DNA of 25,762 bases, taken from NCBI GenBank assembly GCA_021772215.1, contig JAJFMK010000180.1, positions 1 through 25,762 on the forward strand. Direction: 5' to 3'. The notes beneath the pieces were generated by a model. The model saw only the letters and a list, made by a program, of their open reading frames with translations. It was not told the origin of the DNA and did not search any database. Numbering within the stretch: position 1 is the first letter of the stretch; the number at the start of each line of letters is the position of its first letter. Positions 1 through 8,081 of the stretch are shown piece after piece. A program made the translations under genes and the position numbers. The stretch comes from Chlamydiota bacterium (GTDB lineage: Bacteria; Chlamydiota; Chlamydiia; Chlamydiales; JAJFMK01).

Positions 1-178
1 GAAGGCTTCCCATGGCGCCACCGTCGGCCAGCTTGATCCCGAGCAGCTCTTCTATCTTCTCACGCGCGGCTTCTCTCGAAAAGTAGCTCAAGGTCTCCTC
101 GTCAAAGGCTTTTGCCAAAGCGTGATCGATCTGATCCCTAATGAGGCGATCAAAAAAATTGCTCTGGAGCTGGAGTGA
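1..178 (+). CDS. sufD: SufD, C-terminal end (partial)
   Basis: Reading from base 2, this frame encodes 58 residues ending in TGA at 176-178 and is cut by the window start. The segment SHGATVGQLDPEQLFYLLTRG, followed by KVAQGLLVKGF, is the conserved C-terminal signature of SufB/SufD scaffold proteins. SufD works with SufB and SufC in the SufBC2D scaffold complex that assembles Fe-S clusters in the cytoplasm. The gene order SufD then SufS is the usual suf operon order, and the stop overlaps the sufS ATG by one base, so the two are co-transcribed and probably translationally coupled. SufB is a distant homologue, but its position directly before sufS favours SufD. Confidence 0.9.
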   Translation, partial: KASHGATVGQLDPEQLFYLLTRGFSRKVAQGLLVKGFCQSVIDLIPNEAIKKIALELE

Positions 179-1392
179 TGTCACAACAGATTCGTGACAG
201 ATTTCCCATGCTCCAAAAGAAGATGCATGGGCAGCCTCTCATCTACCTCGATAGCGGCGCCACGGCGCAAAAGCCCCTTGAGGTAATCGACTGCTTAAAT
301 CATTTCTATAGAGAGTGTTACGGAACAGTCCACCGTGCTGTTTATGAGTTGAGCGTCGCTTCCACTAAAGCCTACAATGAGGCGCGCGCCAAGGTGCAGG
401 GGCTTCTCAATGCTAAAGAGCTCGAAGAGATTGTTTTCACGCGAGGGACGACGGAGTCGATTAACCTCGTGGCCACAAGCTTTTGTAAACGGTATGTCCA
501 GCCGGGTGATCAGATCGTGATCAGCGAGATGGAGCATCACTCCAACATCGTCCCGTGGCAGATCGCCTGTGAAGATTTCGGCGCCGAGCTCTTAATTATT
601 CCCGTTTTAGATAATGGTGAACTTGACCTTGTAGCGTATAAAGATCTCCTAGGTCCCAAAGTGAAACTGGTCGCTGTCACTCATCTCTCCAATGTTTTGG
701 GAACTGTCAATCCGATTGAAGAGATCTGCAAGCTAGCCCACTCGGTAAATGCGAAAGTGTTAGTTGATGGGGCGCAAGCGGCGCCGCGGTTGGCTGTCGA
801 TGTCCAGAAGATGGATTGCGATTTCTATGTCTTCTCTGGTCATAAATTCTACGGCCCCACTGGCATTGGAGCTCTCTACGGAAGAAGAGAGCTCTTAGAA
901 GAGATGCCCCCCTATCAAGGTGGCGGCGATATGATTGAAAGGGTCACCTTTGAGAAGACGACATACAATGTCTTGCCGATGAAATTTGAGGCGGGAACGC
1001 CGATTATCGCCGAAGCGATCGGCCTTGGCGCCGCCTGTGACTTCATCCAACGTATCGGTTTTGAAGAGATTGAAAAGCATGAAAAAGCGCTCGTCGACCG
1101 CGCTTTAGAGCTTCTTAGCGAAATGGGCGATGTTCATATCCTCGGCAGCTCCCAAACGCGCTGCGGCGTGGTTGCCTTCACTGTTGACTCTGTTCACCAT
1201 CTCGACCTCGGCACCCTTCTCGACCTCAAAGGGGTCGCCATCCGCACAGGACACCACTGCGCACAGCCGCTCCTCGACCGTTTCGGCCTCACCGGGACAG
1301 CGCGCATCTCCTTCGGGGTCTATAACACTCTCGAAGAGGTCGATCTCTTTGTGGAATATCTTCAGCAGGTGATTGCCAAACTTAAGAACTGA
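178..1392 (+). CDS. sufS: Cysteine desulfurase SufS
   Basis: A 404-residue PLP enzyme that takes sulfur from cysteine (giving alanine) for Fe-S cluster assembly; the length fits SufS/CsdA group II desulfurases. The PLP lysine is K223 in SGHKFYGPTGIG, and the persulfide cysteine is C361 in RTGHHCAQPLL. The TRGTTESINLVA segment and the PLP-binding aspartate in LVDGAQ are also present. ATG at 178 is preferred over the in-frame GTG at 175: it makes the TGATG overlap with sufD and has GGAG at 172-175 inside the upstream gene. The gene ends 19 bases before the convergent ankyrin/STAND gene, and no clear terminator lies between. A partner sulfur acceptor (SufE/SufU) is not in the window. Confidence 0.96.
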   Translation: MSQQIRDRFPMLQKKMHGQPLIYLDSGATAQKPLEVIDCLNHFYRECYGTVHRAVYELSVASTKAYNEARAKVQGLLNAKELEEIVFTRGTTESINLVATSFCKRYVQPGDQIVISEMEHHSNIVPWQIACEDFGAELLIIPVLDNGELDLVAYKDLLGPKVKLVAVTHLSNVLGTVNPIEEICKLAHSVNAKVLVDGAQAAPRLAVDVQKMDCDFYVFSGHKFYGPTGIGALYGRRELLEEMPPYQGGGDMIERVTFEKTTYNVLPMKFEAGTPIIAEAIGLGAACDFIQRIGFEEIEKHEKALVDRALELLSEMGDVHILGSSQTRCGVVAFTVDSVHHLDLGTLLDLKGVAIRTGHHCAQPLLDRFGLTGTARISFGVYNTLEEVDLFVEYLQQVIAKLKN

Positions 1393-1411
1393 GCCGATCC
1401 TGTTAACTTGC

Positions 1412-4400
1412 TTACATGTACGGTTCGATATCCTCTTCTGGATCAGCTCCAAAATATTGCTTTAGCATAGCAAGTTGTGAATCGTCACAAGCTTCATAGG
1501 CATCTAAGAACTCAATTTCATAATCGACTCCGATATTAGCAAGAAGCTCTACGTAATCTTCCCGTTCGCTTTCAAGAGCGCAAACAAGTGGGGACCTCCC
1601 CCTATTATCAAGGAGTGTTAAGTTAATATTGGGTTGAGAAAGGAGCAATCGTACGCACCCATCTTCTTGATTATCAATCGCGGTATGTAGAGGGAGATCT
1701 CCGTGAATTCCTGCTTCGTTAGGGTCTGCTCCATTCTTCAACAGGATTTCAAGCACGTTCACCCAGCTGTTGGAATTGAGAACAGCAATTAAGGGAGCTT
1801 CGAGGATCCCTGCTTTGGGGATTTTGGCAAACTCAGATCGCACTTTGATGAATTCCTCCATCCAGAGCCCGTCCATAATCACCTCTTCGAAAAGTATACT
1901 TGAAAAATAGACTAAGGAAGACTGATCTCTTGCTGTGATTTTTTCTGGAAGATGATCAACAATGTCCATCATCAGTTTGTAAAAGTACACTTGACGGGTT
2001 AGCTGAAAGCCATAATTCGCCCACTCCCTTAAATATGGGGCCATGAGCTCCATTTCTTCATTTGTCAGACTGGTTATAAAAGAGTAATCATGTTTTAACC
2101 ATTTCGAACTCTCTTCATCAAACTTTTCGGATAGGATAAATTGCAAAAAGAGGTCGTGAGTGAATCTTGGATCATTGCCAACCATTTGCAAGAAACCTTC
2201 GCGACAAAGATCAACAAGAACCTCTTCATATCCCATGGTGCACTCCGAAAGGTTTTTTTTCTTTGCAATTTTTTGGCTCAGGGAATAAAGAAAGTTTTTC
2301 CTTTTCTGCGTTTTTGTTTCATCTTTTCCCAGCAACAGCTCTTCCCATACCATCTTCCGAAATTTGGTTACTCCATCGATCGGATCCTCCCAGGGAGGAA
2401 GAGTATGTTCAGTAAGTCGATAACACTGGTTCAAATAAAAGGGAATATAAAAGAGGGGACCAATTTGTTTGAAATTCGCAAGGGCAGGTTTCTTTTTAAT
2501 CGCCTGATTTACCTCTTTTTCTGTAAGAGAGGGCATTTTTAGTAGGGAAATCGCGCTGTTTTGGCTTTCCTGGAATTTTTTTAGCCGTTTATATCCATGT
2601 TTTGTGCATGTCACCACGACACGCCAACCCTTACTTTGAAACTCAGGAACCAATTTGCCAAAGACGGTATCAAAACGATCAACTTTTTCCAGAGCATCGA
2701 TGTAGAGAATCTTGTCTTTTCTTTCTGGAAATGGGTCGGTAATGACCTGGTTTTGAAACACACCCATGCTGTTGAAAAAGCTGTGGATTGTTTCATGTCC
2801 ATTCATTGAAGCAGCAGTAAATGCTAGGTAGCAATAGCCATTTTCTACCAGCGCTTCTTTGACTAGCGTCGATTTTCCCGACCCTTTTTCCCCTGAAATG
2901 GCCACTAGGTCATTTTTTATTATTTTTTTTCGAAAAATTTCTTTGAGCTCAGTTCGATTGATAGGACAGATCGGCTGTGGAATCGAGCGGATCACTTCAT
3001 CTGTTGCTTGCGTTAGCTTCTCAATAATCATTGTGATGTTCTGACCTGAGGTAATGTAGCCTTCGAAATCCTTTTCTGTGAGCACTTTGCCAAACCACAC
3101 TGAACGCTCTCCAATAAACCAATTGCAGACCCTAAAGTGCAGATGAGCGTACATGGTTCTTTCGGGGATATTCATATTTCGTAAAAGGAATACTTCGCTT
3201 TTTCCTACAAGTGCTGTCTCGTTTGGTTGCTTGTCACGAATATGAAAAGAGCTCAAGAATGTTGAAAACATCTTCTCTTTTTCGTCCTTTTTGAGATTGA
3301 CAAACTTTCTTTGCCTTGTGTTTCCTTGCTTCTTTTCTTGTAAAACTCGGACTATATCTTGATGTTTGTCGGGAAAAAGGTCAGGGAGACCGGTATTACG
3401 CACCAACTCATGTCTTCCTTTGAGATTTTTCACGATGTGTCCAGTCCTTTTCAATTTTTCGCAATACCGCTTGGACTCGGTTGTAGAAAGTATGTCTTCC
3501 TTTGCAAAGAAATCGAGGGTGATGGTCCGCTCATCCTCCCGCGCTTTACTTTCCATATATCCAAATGCGGCGTCTTTTAAATTCTGTAACAGCTTCAGAT
3601 GATTCGAAAAATCGTTATTTTTGAGTGCTTGCTTCAAAGGGCCCTGTACTGTCACATTGGTCACAATGTAGGTTTTGATTTTTTGGGCTTTTTTCTTTTT
3701 CTTGTTCCAATCTACCCATGCGAGAAAGCCATCAAAACACTTTCCAATATGTAACTTTTTGTCCTTGGCATGTTGTGGCTTATATTCACCTTCTGTGAAA
3801 AAGGCGGTTTCTGAAAAATCTTGGGAGTACCTTTTGAGCTGTGAGACCTGTAGAGTATCCCCCTGCAGCGTCACCACATCATCCATGATTCCCATATCTT
3901 TTGGTTCCATCCAGCAGGAAAATGGTATGTTTCGGTGTTTGTTCTTGATCGCTTGATACAAAAGATAGCGAAGTTGATACTCCGTTCCCCGCATACAGGA
4001 GACGAGTGCTGTATTCATTTCATACACTTCATCAGAAGGAATCATTCTTTCGTAGTGACTTACACCGTCAAAATAGATGGGAACAAATTCCTCCCCACCT
4101 TCATTAATTACGCTAATCGTCCCATCTTTCCTAACAATCATAACAGTGAGGTTGTACACATCTGCTAGGATGCTGATCTCTTCCATTTGCAATCGGTACT
4201 CAGGATCCATCAGCGCCGCTGAGTAGCCAAGCGGAACCGAGGGATGGTAGGAAAACTTAGCAACATCATGCCCACATATTCTGTAAGCCTCTTTTATTCC
4301 CTCCTGCTCAGAGAAACTTGGAGTTGCCCTTCTCCAATCAGACAAAAAGCATTTTGAGAAAATCCCTTTGACAACTGTTGCTAACTTACTTATTTGGGTG

Positions 4401-4597
4401 TTGGTGAGAGCTAAAAGCACTTCTTGTGCCGCTTTTTCCAAACATTGGTCACTTTTAGCAACAAACTGCCCGCTCCTTTCCTCCCACAGTCCAAAAATCG
4501 CATGGACAATATTCTTCGCGCCCCCCCTCGTCGGCTGGGCCACATACTCTTCTTGGTTTCTCTCAAAGCGATAGGTAAATGGTTGCGTCACTGTCAT
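1412..4597 (-). CDS. OTU-like / PD-(D/E)XK-like / STAND NTPase / ankyrin-repeat protein
   Basis: A 1061-residue multidomain protein. Residues about 18-190 resemble an OTU protease: RGGAKNIVHAIFG aligns with the OTU catalytic block, and EEISILADVYNLTVMIV then SHYERM (H181) resemble its C-terminal half. The catalytic cysteine is absent (N29/I30 there; the first Cys is C52). Residues about 203-258 (GTEYQLRYLLYQ, E231, DDVV at 239-242, SQLKRY at 252-257) recall Cap4/DUF4297- or Mrr-type PD-(D/E)XK nucleases that use D...QxK. Residues about 545-830 form a STAND/NACHT-like NTPase with Walker A GEKGSGKST (569-577), Walker B ILYIDA (630-635) and FTHDLFLQFIL further on. Residues about 933-1035 carry about three ankyrin repeats. 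A strong GGAGGG Shine-Dalgarno lies at 4605-4610. No signal peptide or membrane helix is visible. The role is unknown: a STAND-type defence protein or a secreted host-directed protein. The NTPase and ankyrin calls are firm; the other two are inferred from motifs. Confidence 0.8.
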   Translation of the reverse strand: MTVTQPFTYRFERNQEEYVAQPTRGGAKNIVHAIFGLWEERSGQFVAKSDQCLEKAAQEVLLALTNTQISKLATVVKGIFSKCFLSDWRRATPSFSEQEGIKEAYRICGHDVAKFSYHPSVPLGYSAALMDPEYRLQMEEISILADVYNLTVMIVRKDGTISVINEGGEEFVPIYFDGVSHYERMIPSDEVYEMNTALVSCMRGTEYQLRYLLYQAIKNKHRNIPFSCWMEPKDMGIMDDVVTLQGDTLQVSQLKRYSQDFSETAFFTEGEYKPQHAKDKKLHIGKCFDGFLAWVDWNKKKKKAQKIKTYIVTNVTVQGPLKQALKNNDFSNHLKLLQNLKDAAFGYMESKAREDERTITLDFFAKEDILSTTESKRYCEKLKRTGHIVKNLKGRHELVRNTGLPDLFPDKHQDIVRVLQEKKQGNTRQRKFVNLKKDEKEKMFSTFLSSFHIRDKQPNETALVGKSEVFLLRNMNIPERTMYAHLHFRVCNWFIGERSVWFGKVLTEKDFEGYITSGQNITMIIEKLTQATDEVIRSIPQPICPINRTELKEIFRKKIIKNDLVAISGEKGSGKSTLVKEALVENGYCYLAFTAASMNGHETIHSFFNSMGVFQNQVITDPFPERKDKILYIDALEKVDRFDTVFGKLVPEFQSKGWRVVVTCTKHGYKRLKKFQESQNSAISLLKMPSLTEKEVNQAIKKKPALANFKQIGPLFYIPFYLNQCYRLTEHTLPPWEDPIDGVTKFRKMVWEELLLGKDETKTQKRKNFLYSLSQKIAKKKNLSECTMGYEEVLVDLCREGFLQMVGNDPRFTHDLFLQFILSEKFDEESSKWLKHDYSFITSLTNEEMELMAPYLREWANYGFQLTRQVYFYKLMMDIVDHLPEKITARDQSSLVYFSSILFEEVIMDGLWMEEFIKVRSEFAKIPKAGILEAPLIAVLNSNSWVNVLEILLKNGADPNEAGIHGDLPLHTAIDNQEDGCVRLLLSQPNINLTLLDNRGRSPLVCALESEREDYVELLANIGVDYEIEFLDAYEACDDSQLAMLKQYFGADPEEDIEPYM

Positions 4598-4665
4598 TGA
4601 TTTTCCCTCCAGTTAGTAAAAAGAGCGAGATTTTATCTCTGTGATCATAATAGCTGAGCCGATCC

Positions 4666-4694
4666 TTTTCATCATATCGCAGCTTGCGTATAGT
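4666..4694 (+). promoter_or_regulatory. Putative sigma70-type promoter of trkAH
   Basis: TTTTCA (4666-4671) and TATAGT (4689-4694) are separated by 17 bases, giving partial -35 and good -10 matches. Transcription would start near 4701, leaving a leader of about 11 bases, with AGGA at 4703-4706 as a weak ribosome site before the ATG at 4712. The divergent gap to the STAND gene (4598-4711) is only 114 bases. Read by eye; not tested. Confidence 0.4.
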
Positions 4695-4711
4695 AAAAAA
4701 AAAGGATTGAT

Positions 4712-6055
4712 ATGCTTAACGTAGTCATTGTTGGTGCGGGAGATGTCGGCAGCTATATCGCCTCGATGCTCTCCAAGGAGGGCCACAATGTCATTCTCAT
4801 TGACCAAGATAGCAAGCGACTAGAAGAGGTCTCCTCCAAGATCGATGTCGGTGTGAAAAAGGGCACCGGCACAGATTGGCAGCTGCTCGATGATCTGCTT
4901 GACCTCTCGCCCGATTTTTTTATCTCTTTAACCCAAAACGATGAGATCAACCTCACCGCCTGCTCGATAGCAAAAAATCTGGGATACCCTAAGACTGTCG
5001 CTCGTGTGACTGATGATCGCTACCTCAACCGCTCCCGTCTAGACTTTGAGAGGGTCTTCGACACAGACTACTTTATCGGCCCCGAAATTTTAGTCGCCAA
5101 CGAGATTCAAAAGTATGTGCTCTCTCGCGGCTCTTTGGCTGTCGAAACCTTTGCTCATGGCGCTGTCCAGCTGCGAACGATTAAGGTGCCTCCTCTCTGG
5201 AATCAAGCTGATGTTCCAATTCGCAACCTCGTCCTTCCCAAAGATATGATCATCGGTCTGATCAAGAGGAAGGGTGAGCCGGTGATCTTCCCTCATGGAG
5301 ATGATACAATCAAGGCAGGAGATGAGGTGACCTGTATCGGAGCTACCGAGGAGATCGCTGAGATCGACCGCTTCTTCGAAATGCCTATGAAGAACATCTC
5401 TTCGGCGTTATTGATCGGTGGCACGCGTACAGCATTCAATTTGGCGAAGATGTTGGAGAAGCAGGAGGTGGCGATCCGCCTTATCGAAAAGAGCTTTGAG
5501 CGCTGCGCCTACCTTGCCGATGCTCTTCCCAACACGACAGTCATCAACCAAGATGGCACAAATTTAGATTTTTTAAGGTCGGAAAAGGTGGAAAATTGCG
5601 ATCTTGTTGTCAGCTGTTCTAGACGCGATGAGACCAATCTTCTCGCCTCGCTTGTTGCCAAAGAGGCGGGCGCCAAGCAGGTGGCTCTGATTCTCTCCAA
5701 TGCAGATTACCACAAAATCGCTTTGGATTTGGGACTCTCCTACGCCGTCTCGCCGCGTCTTGCCACGGCCAACCGCCTTCTCTCCCTTATTCTCTCGTCA
5801 AGAGTGACGACCTGCATGTCTCTTTATGAAAATGAGGCGGAGGTGATCGAGCTGCAGGTCTCTTTGGGCTCAAAAATTGTCGGGATTCCCATTAGTGAAC
5901 TCGGGCCGCTCCTTCCCCAGGATTTCCTGATCGCAGTGATTCAAAACCGCGGACGGATCATGATCGCCAGAGGGGATCGGATCCTCTCTCCCGGAGATAG
6001 CGTAATCGTGGTGACTAACCCAAGGCATGTAACTGAATTTCAGAAGGTCTTCTGA
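4712..6055 (+). CDS. trkA: Trk potassium uptake NAD-binding subunit TrkA
   Basis: A 447-residue cytoplasmic regulator of the Trk K+ channel/transporter. It is the standard full-length TrkA with two RCK (TrkA_N + TrkA_C) halves. The first half begins with the Rossmann motif VIVGAGDVGSYIA (about 4-16), followed by the acidic strand end LIDQD that binds the adenine ribose of NAD(H). The second half begins near residue 231 (ALLIGGTRTAFNLA); its glycine loop is changed to GGTRT, so nucleotide binding there may be weaker. The stop overlaps the trkH start by one base (TGATG), so channel and gate are made together. This is the usual two-gene operon; no other candidate function is plausible. Confidence 0.95.
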   Translation: MLNVVIVGAGDVGSYIASMLSKEGHNVILIDQDSKRLEEVSSKIDVGVKKGTGTDWQLLDDLLDLSPDFFISLTQNDEINLTACSIAKNLGYPKTVARVTDDRYLNRSRLDFERVFDTDYFIGPEILVANEIQKYVLSRGSLAVETFAHGAVQLRTIKVPPLWNQADVPIRNLVLPKDMIIGLIKRKGEPVIFPHGDDTIKAGDEVTCIGATEEIAEIDRFFEMPMKNISSALLIGGTRTAFNLAKMLEKQEVAIRLIEKSFERCAYLADALPNTTVINQDGTNLDFLRSEKVENCDLVVSCSRRDETNLLASLVAKEAGAKQVALILSNADYHKIALDLGLSYAVSPRLATANRLLSLILSSRVTTCMSLYENEAEVIELQVSLGSKIVGIPISELGPLLPQDFLIAVIQNRGRIMIARGDRILSPGDSVIVVTNPRHVTEFQKVF

Positions 6056-7707
6056 TGCACATCCGCGATATTTCCAAAGTCTTGGGCGCTTACCTCTTCT
6101 TCTTCTCGCTCATTCTCTGCCTACCTTTTGGTTTGAGCCTCTACGATCAGTTCTACTTAGACCCTATACATCACCCTCAGTCCTACTGTAGCGGCAGCTT
6201 CCTTGTCACAATTATGATCACTTTGACAGCCGCAATTTTCCTCTACTCTTATGGCAAAGGGGGGCATGGCAGACTCTTTCGGCGTGAGGGGATTTTAGCT
6301 GTCGTTTTAGTCTGGCTCTTGACGCCGCTCTTTGGAGGAATCCCCTTCTATGTGAGTGACACCCTCCAAAACCCGGTTTTTGCCTACTTTGAAGCGATGA
6401 GTGGCTTCACCACGACGGGTGCGACGGTGATGCAGGCGAAGAAGTTTGACTTAAGCAGCGGCGAAGAGACACATCACGAGACGTCCTACACCGGGATCGA
6501 GGAAGTCAGCTACAGCTACAAAGGAACAATCGAGCCGATTCGCGACGCACACACTGGCGAGATCCTCTACGAGGGAATCGAAGCTGTGAGCCGCGCCCTC
6601 CTCTTTTGGCGCTGCATGATGCAGTGGCTTGGCGGGGGTGGGATTATGGTTCTCTTCGTCGCCGTGCTTCCCGCCCTCGGTGTGGGGGGCAAGATGTTGA
6701 TGCAGTCGGAGGTGACGGGGCCGATCAAAGATGCCCTCACACCGCGGATTAAGGAGACGGCGATACAGCTTTGGAAGATCTACTTCTCTTTAACCCTTCT
6801 TGAGATCTTTTTGCTCTATGTGACCAACCCTGAGATGGATCTCTTTAACAGCGTGGCTGTCACCTTCTCTACGCTCTCCACGGGGGGCTTCAGCGTCCGC
6901 AATGAGAGCATCGGAGGTTATGGAAATAGTACGACGGAGTGGATTGTTCTCGCCTTTATGATCTTAGGAAGTGTCAACTTCTCCCTCTATTTTTTCTGTC
7001 TGCGCGGTAAATTTTTCAAGCTCTGGGATCCGGAATTGATTCTCTTTCTTACGATAGCTCTAGGGATCTCCTCTTTTGCCACCTGGCAGATCCTCGGAAC
7101 CAACCAAGCTTTCCTCAGCGGCGCGATAGGAACTGACTATACTTTGGGCGAGGCGATTCGTGCCGGCTCCTTCCAGCTTGTCTCGGCGATGACCTCGACC
7201 GGCTTTTCTGTCGCCAACTATGAAATGTGGCCCTACGTCGTTCAGGTTTTGATGCTGATTGTGATGTATATCGGCGGGATGTCGGGATCGACCGCTGGCG
7301 GTATGAAGGTCATTCGCCATCTGATGCTCTTTCGCATCTCACAAAATAAGGTGGAGTCGCTCTTTCGCCCTGAAGCTGTGCGCTCCATAAAAATTGGCTA
7401 TAAGGAGATCGACACCTCGGTCGCCATCAATGTTTTAAGTTTCTTTTTTCTCGTGTTGGCTCTCGCTGTCCTCGGCACCTTCCTCTACACCCTCGATGGC
7501 ATCGACCCCGAAACGGCTATCGGTCTCATCAGCTGTATGATCAACAACACCGGCATCGCCTTCCGCCAGGCGGGTGCGACGAACTCCTTCGCCTTCCTCT
7601 CTGACTCTTCCGCCCTCCTCTCCTGCTTCTGGATGATTTTGGGCCGCCTCGAAGTCTTCGCCGTCCTCGTCCTCCTCGTTCCCACCTTCTGGCGCGAAGA
7701 AGTTTAA
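6055..7707 (+). CDS. trkH: Trk potassium uptake membrane subunit TrkH
   Basis: A 550-residue polytopic inner-membrane K+ transporter of the TrkH/KtrB family with four pore loops. All four filter-type motifs are visible: GFTTTGATV (from residue 117), TLSTGGFSV, AMTSTGFSVA and MINNTGIAF. The conserved QWLGGGGIMV after the first pore loop and the GGMSGSTAGGMKV segment are also typical. Between the first pore loop and QWLGGGG there is an unusually long polar stretch (about residues 129-175, rich in E, S, Y and T), predicted to lie outside the inner membrane. The gene overlaps trkA by one base, and TrkA is its cytoplasmic gate. It ends the operon: the next 374 bases hold no gene. Confidence 0.95.
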   Translation: MHIRDISKVLGAYLFFFSLILCLPFGLSLYDQFYLDPIHHPQSYCSGSFLVTIMITLTAAIFLYSYGKGGHGRLFRREGILAVVLVWLLTPLFGGIPFYVSDTLQNPVFAYFEAMSGFTTTGATVMQAKKFDLSSGEETHHETSYTGIEEVSYSYKGTIEPIRDAHTGEILYEGIEAVSRALLFWRCMMQWLGGGGIMVLFVAVLPALGVGGKMLMQSEVTGPIKDALTPRIKETAIQLWKIYFSLTLLEIFLLYVTNPEMDLFNSVAVTFSTLSTGGFSVRNESIGGYGNSTTEWIVLAFMILGSVNFSLYFFCLRGKFFKLWDPELILFLTIALGISSFATWQILGTNQAFLSGAIGTDYTLGEAIRAGSFQLVSAMTSTGFSVANYEMWPYVVQVLMLIVMYIGGMSGSTAGGMKVIRHLMLFRISQNKVESLFRPEAVRSIKIGYKEIDTSVAINVLSFFFLVLALAVLGTFLYTLDGIDPETAIGLISCMINNTGIAFRQAGATNSFAFLSDSSALLSCFWMILGRLEVFAVLVLLVPTFWREEV

Positions 7708-7817
7708 TTTAATGTTGTGAGAACATCACACTAATAAAAAAAAATTATTTATTTGTAAGGTGTGTGTAATCATGTCTCAACATAAAATAGAGTCAAGATG
7801 GTTCCAGGAAGGACTTA

Positions 7818-7982
7818 AGGAGCCACTGAACAATTCATGTGGGCCACTTTCTTGCCCTTTCACCTCAATTTTTCGAATTTTGTAAGTCTCCTACTGTCAA
7901 TAGTATGCACACTTGCAAAATTCAATAACTTGATGTAAAATCATCAAGAAATCGGCCACACCTGAATTATTCAGTGGCTCCT
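7818..7982. mobile_element. MITE-like element, 165 bp
   Basis: The left end (7818-7845, beginning AGGAGCCACTGAA) and the reverse complement of the right end (7954-7982) match over about 28 bases with a few mismatches and one gap. Both ends are flanked by TTA (7815-7817 and 7983-7985), consistent with a 3-bp target duplication. The interior codes for nothing and contains a perfect hairpin with 7-bp arms (CTTGATG...CATCAAG, 7929-7948). This is the structure expected of a miniature inverted-repeat element mobilised in trans. A TNA-type 3-bp duplication occurs in part of the IS5 family, but the parent element is not in this window and that assignment is inference. Confidence 0.65.
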
Positions 7983-8067
7983 TTAATGCCATTTGAATTC
8001 AAAACGATTTGTTGAAAATAAATAATGTGCTAATTTCAGATTTCCCTAAATTAATTGTGACTATCCG

Positions 8068-8074
8068 AAGGAGG
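8068..8074 (+). promoter_or_regulatory. Strong Shine-Dalgarno of the TIR gene
   Basis: AAGGAGG seven bases before the ATG at 8082 is a near-perfect ribosome site. It contrasts with the lack of any such site before the next open frame at 8979, which supports the two being one original translation unit. Confidence 0.7.
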
Positions 8075-8081
8075 ATAAAAA

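Larger units (their letters stand above)
7708..8081. other. Gene-free interval with inverted-repeat element
   Basis: No open frame with coding character was found in these 374 bases. Bases about 7713-7783 form an imperfect inverted repeat (TGTTG...CACAC against GTGTG...TCAACA) around an A-rich tract, possibly a weak terminator for trkAH. Bases 7818-7982 form a short inverted-repeat element (listed separately). A perfect 12-base palindrome, TTTGAATTCAAA, lies at 7992-8003. The last part carries the ribosome site of the TIR gene. Confidence 0.6.

Noticed and set aside
175..180. GTG at 175 as sufS start
   Set aside because: The adjacent ATG at 178 gives the TGATG overlap with sufD and suits the GGAG upstream; the GTG would add a single residue with no support.
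2141..2542. Plus-strand open frames within the STAND/ankyrin gene
   Set aside because: They lie wholly antisense to a well-supported domain region and show no protein family features.
7713..7783. Rho-independent terminator of trkAH
   Set aside because: The inverted repeat is imperfect and the A/T tract lies in the loop rather than after the stem, so I did not call it as a terminator.
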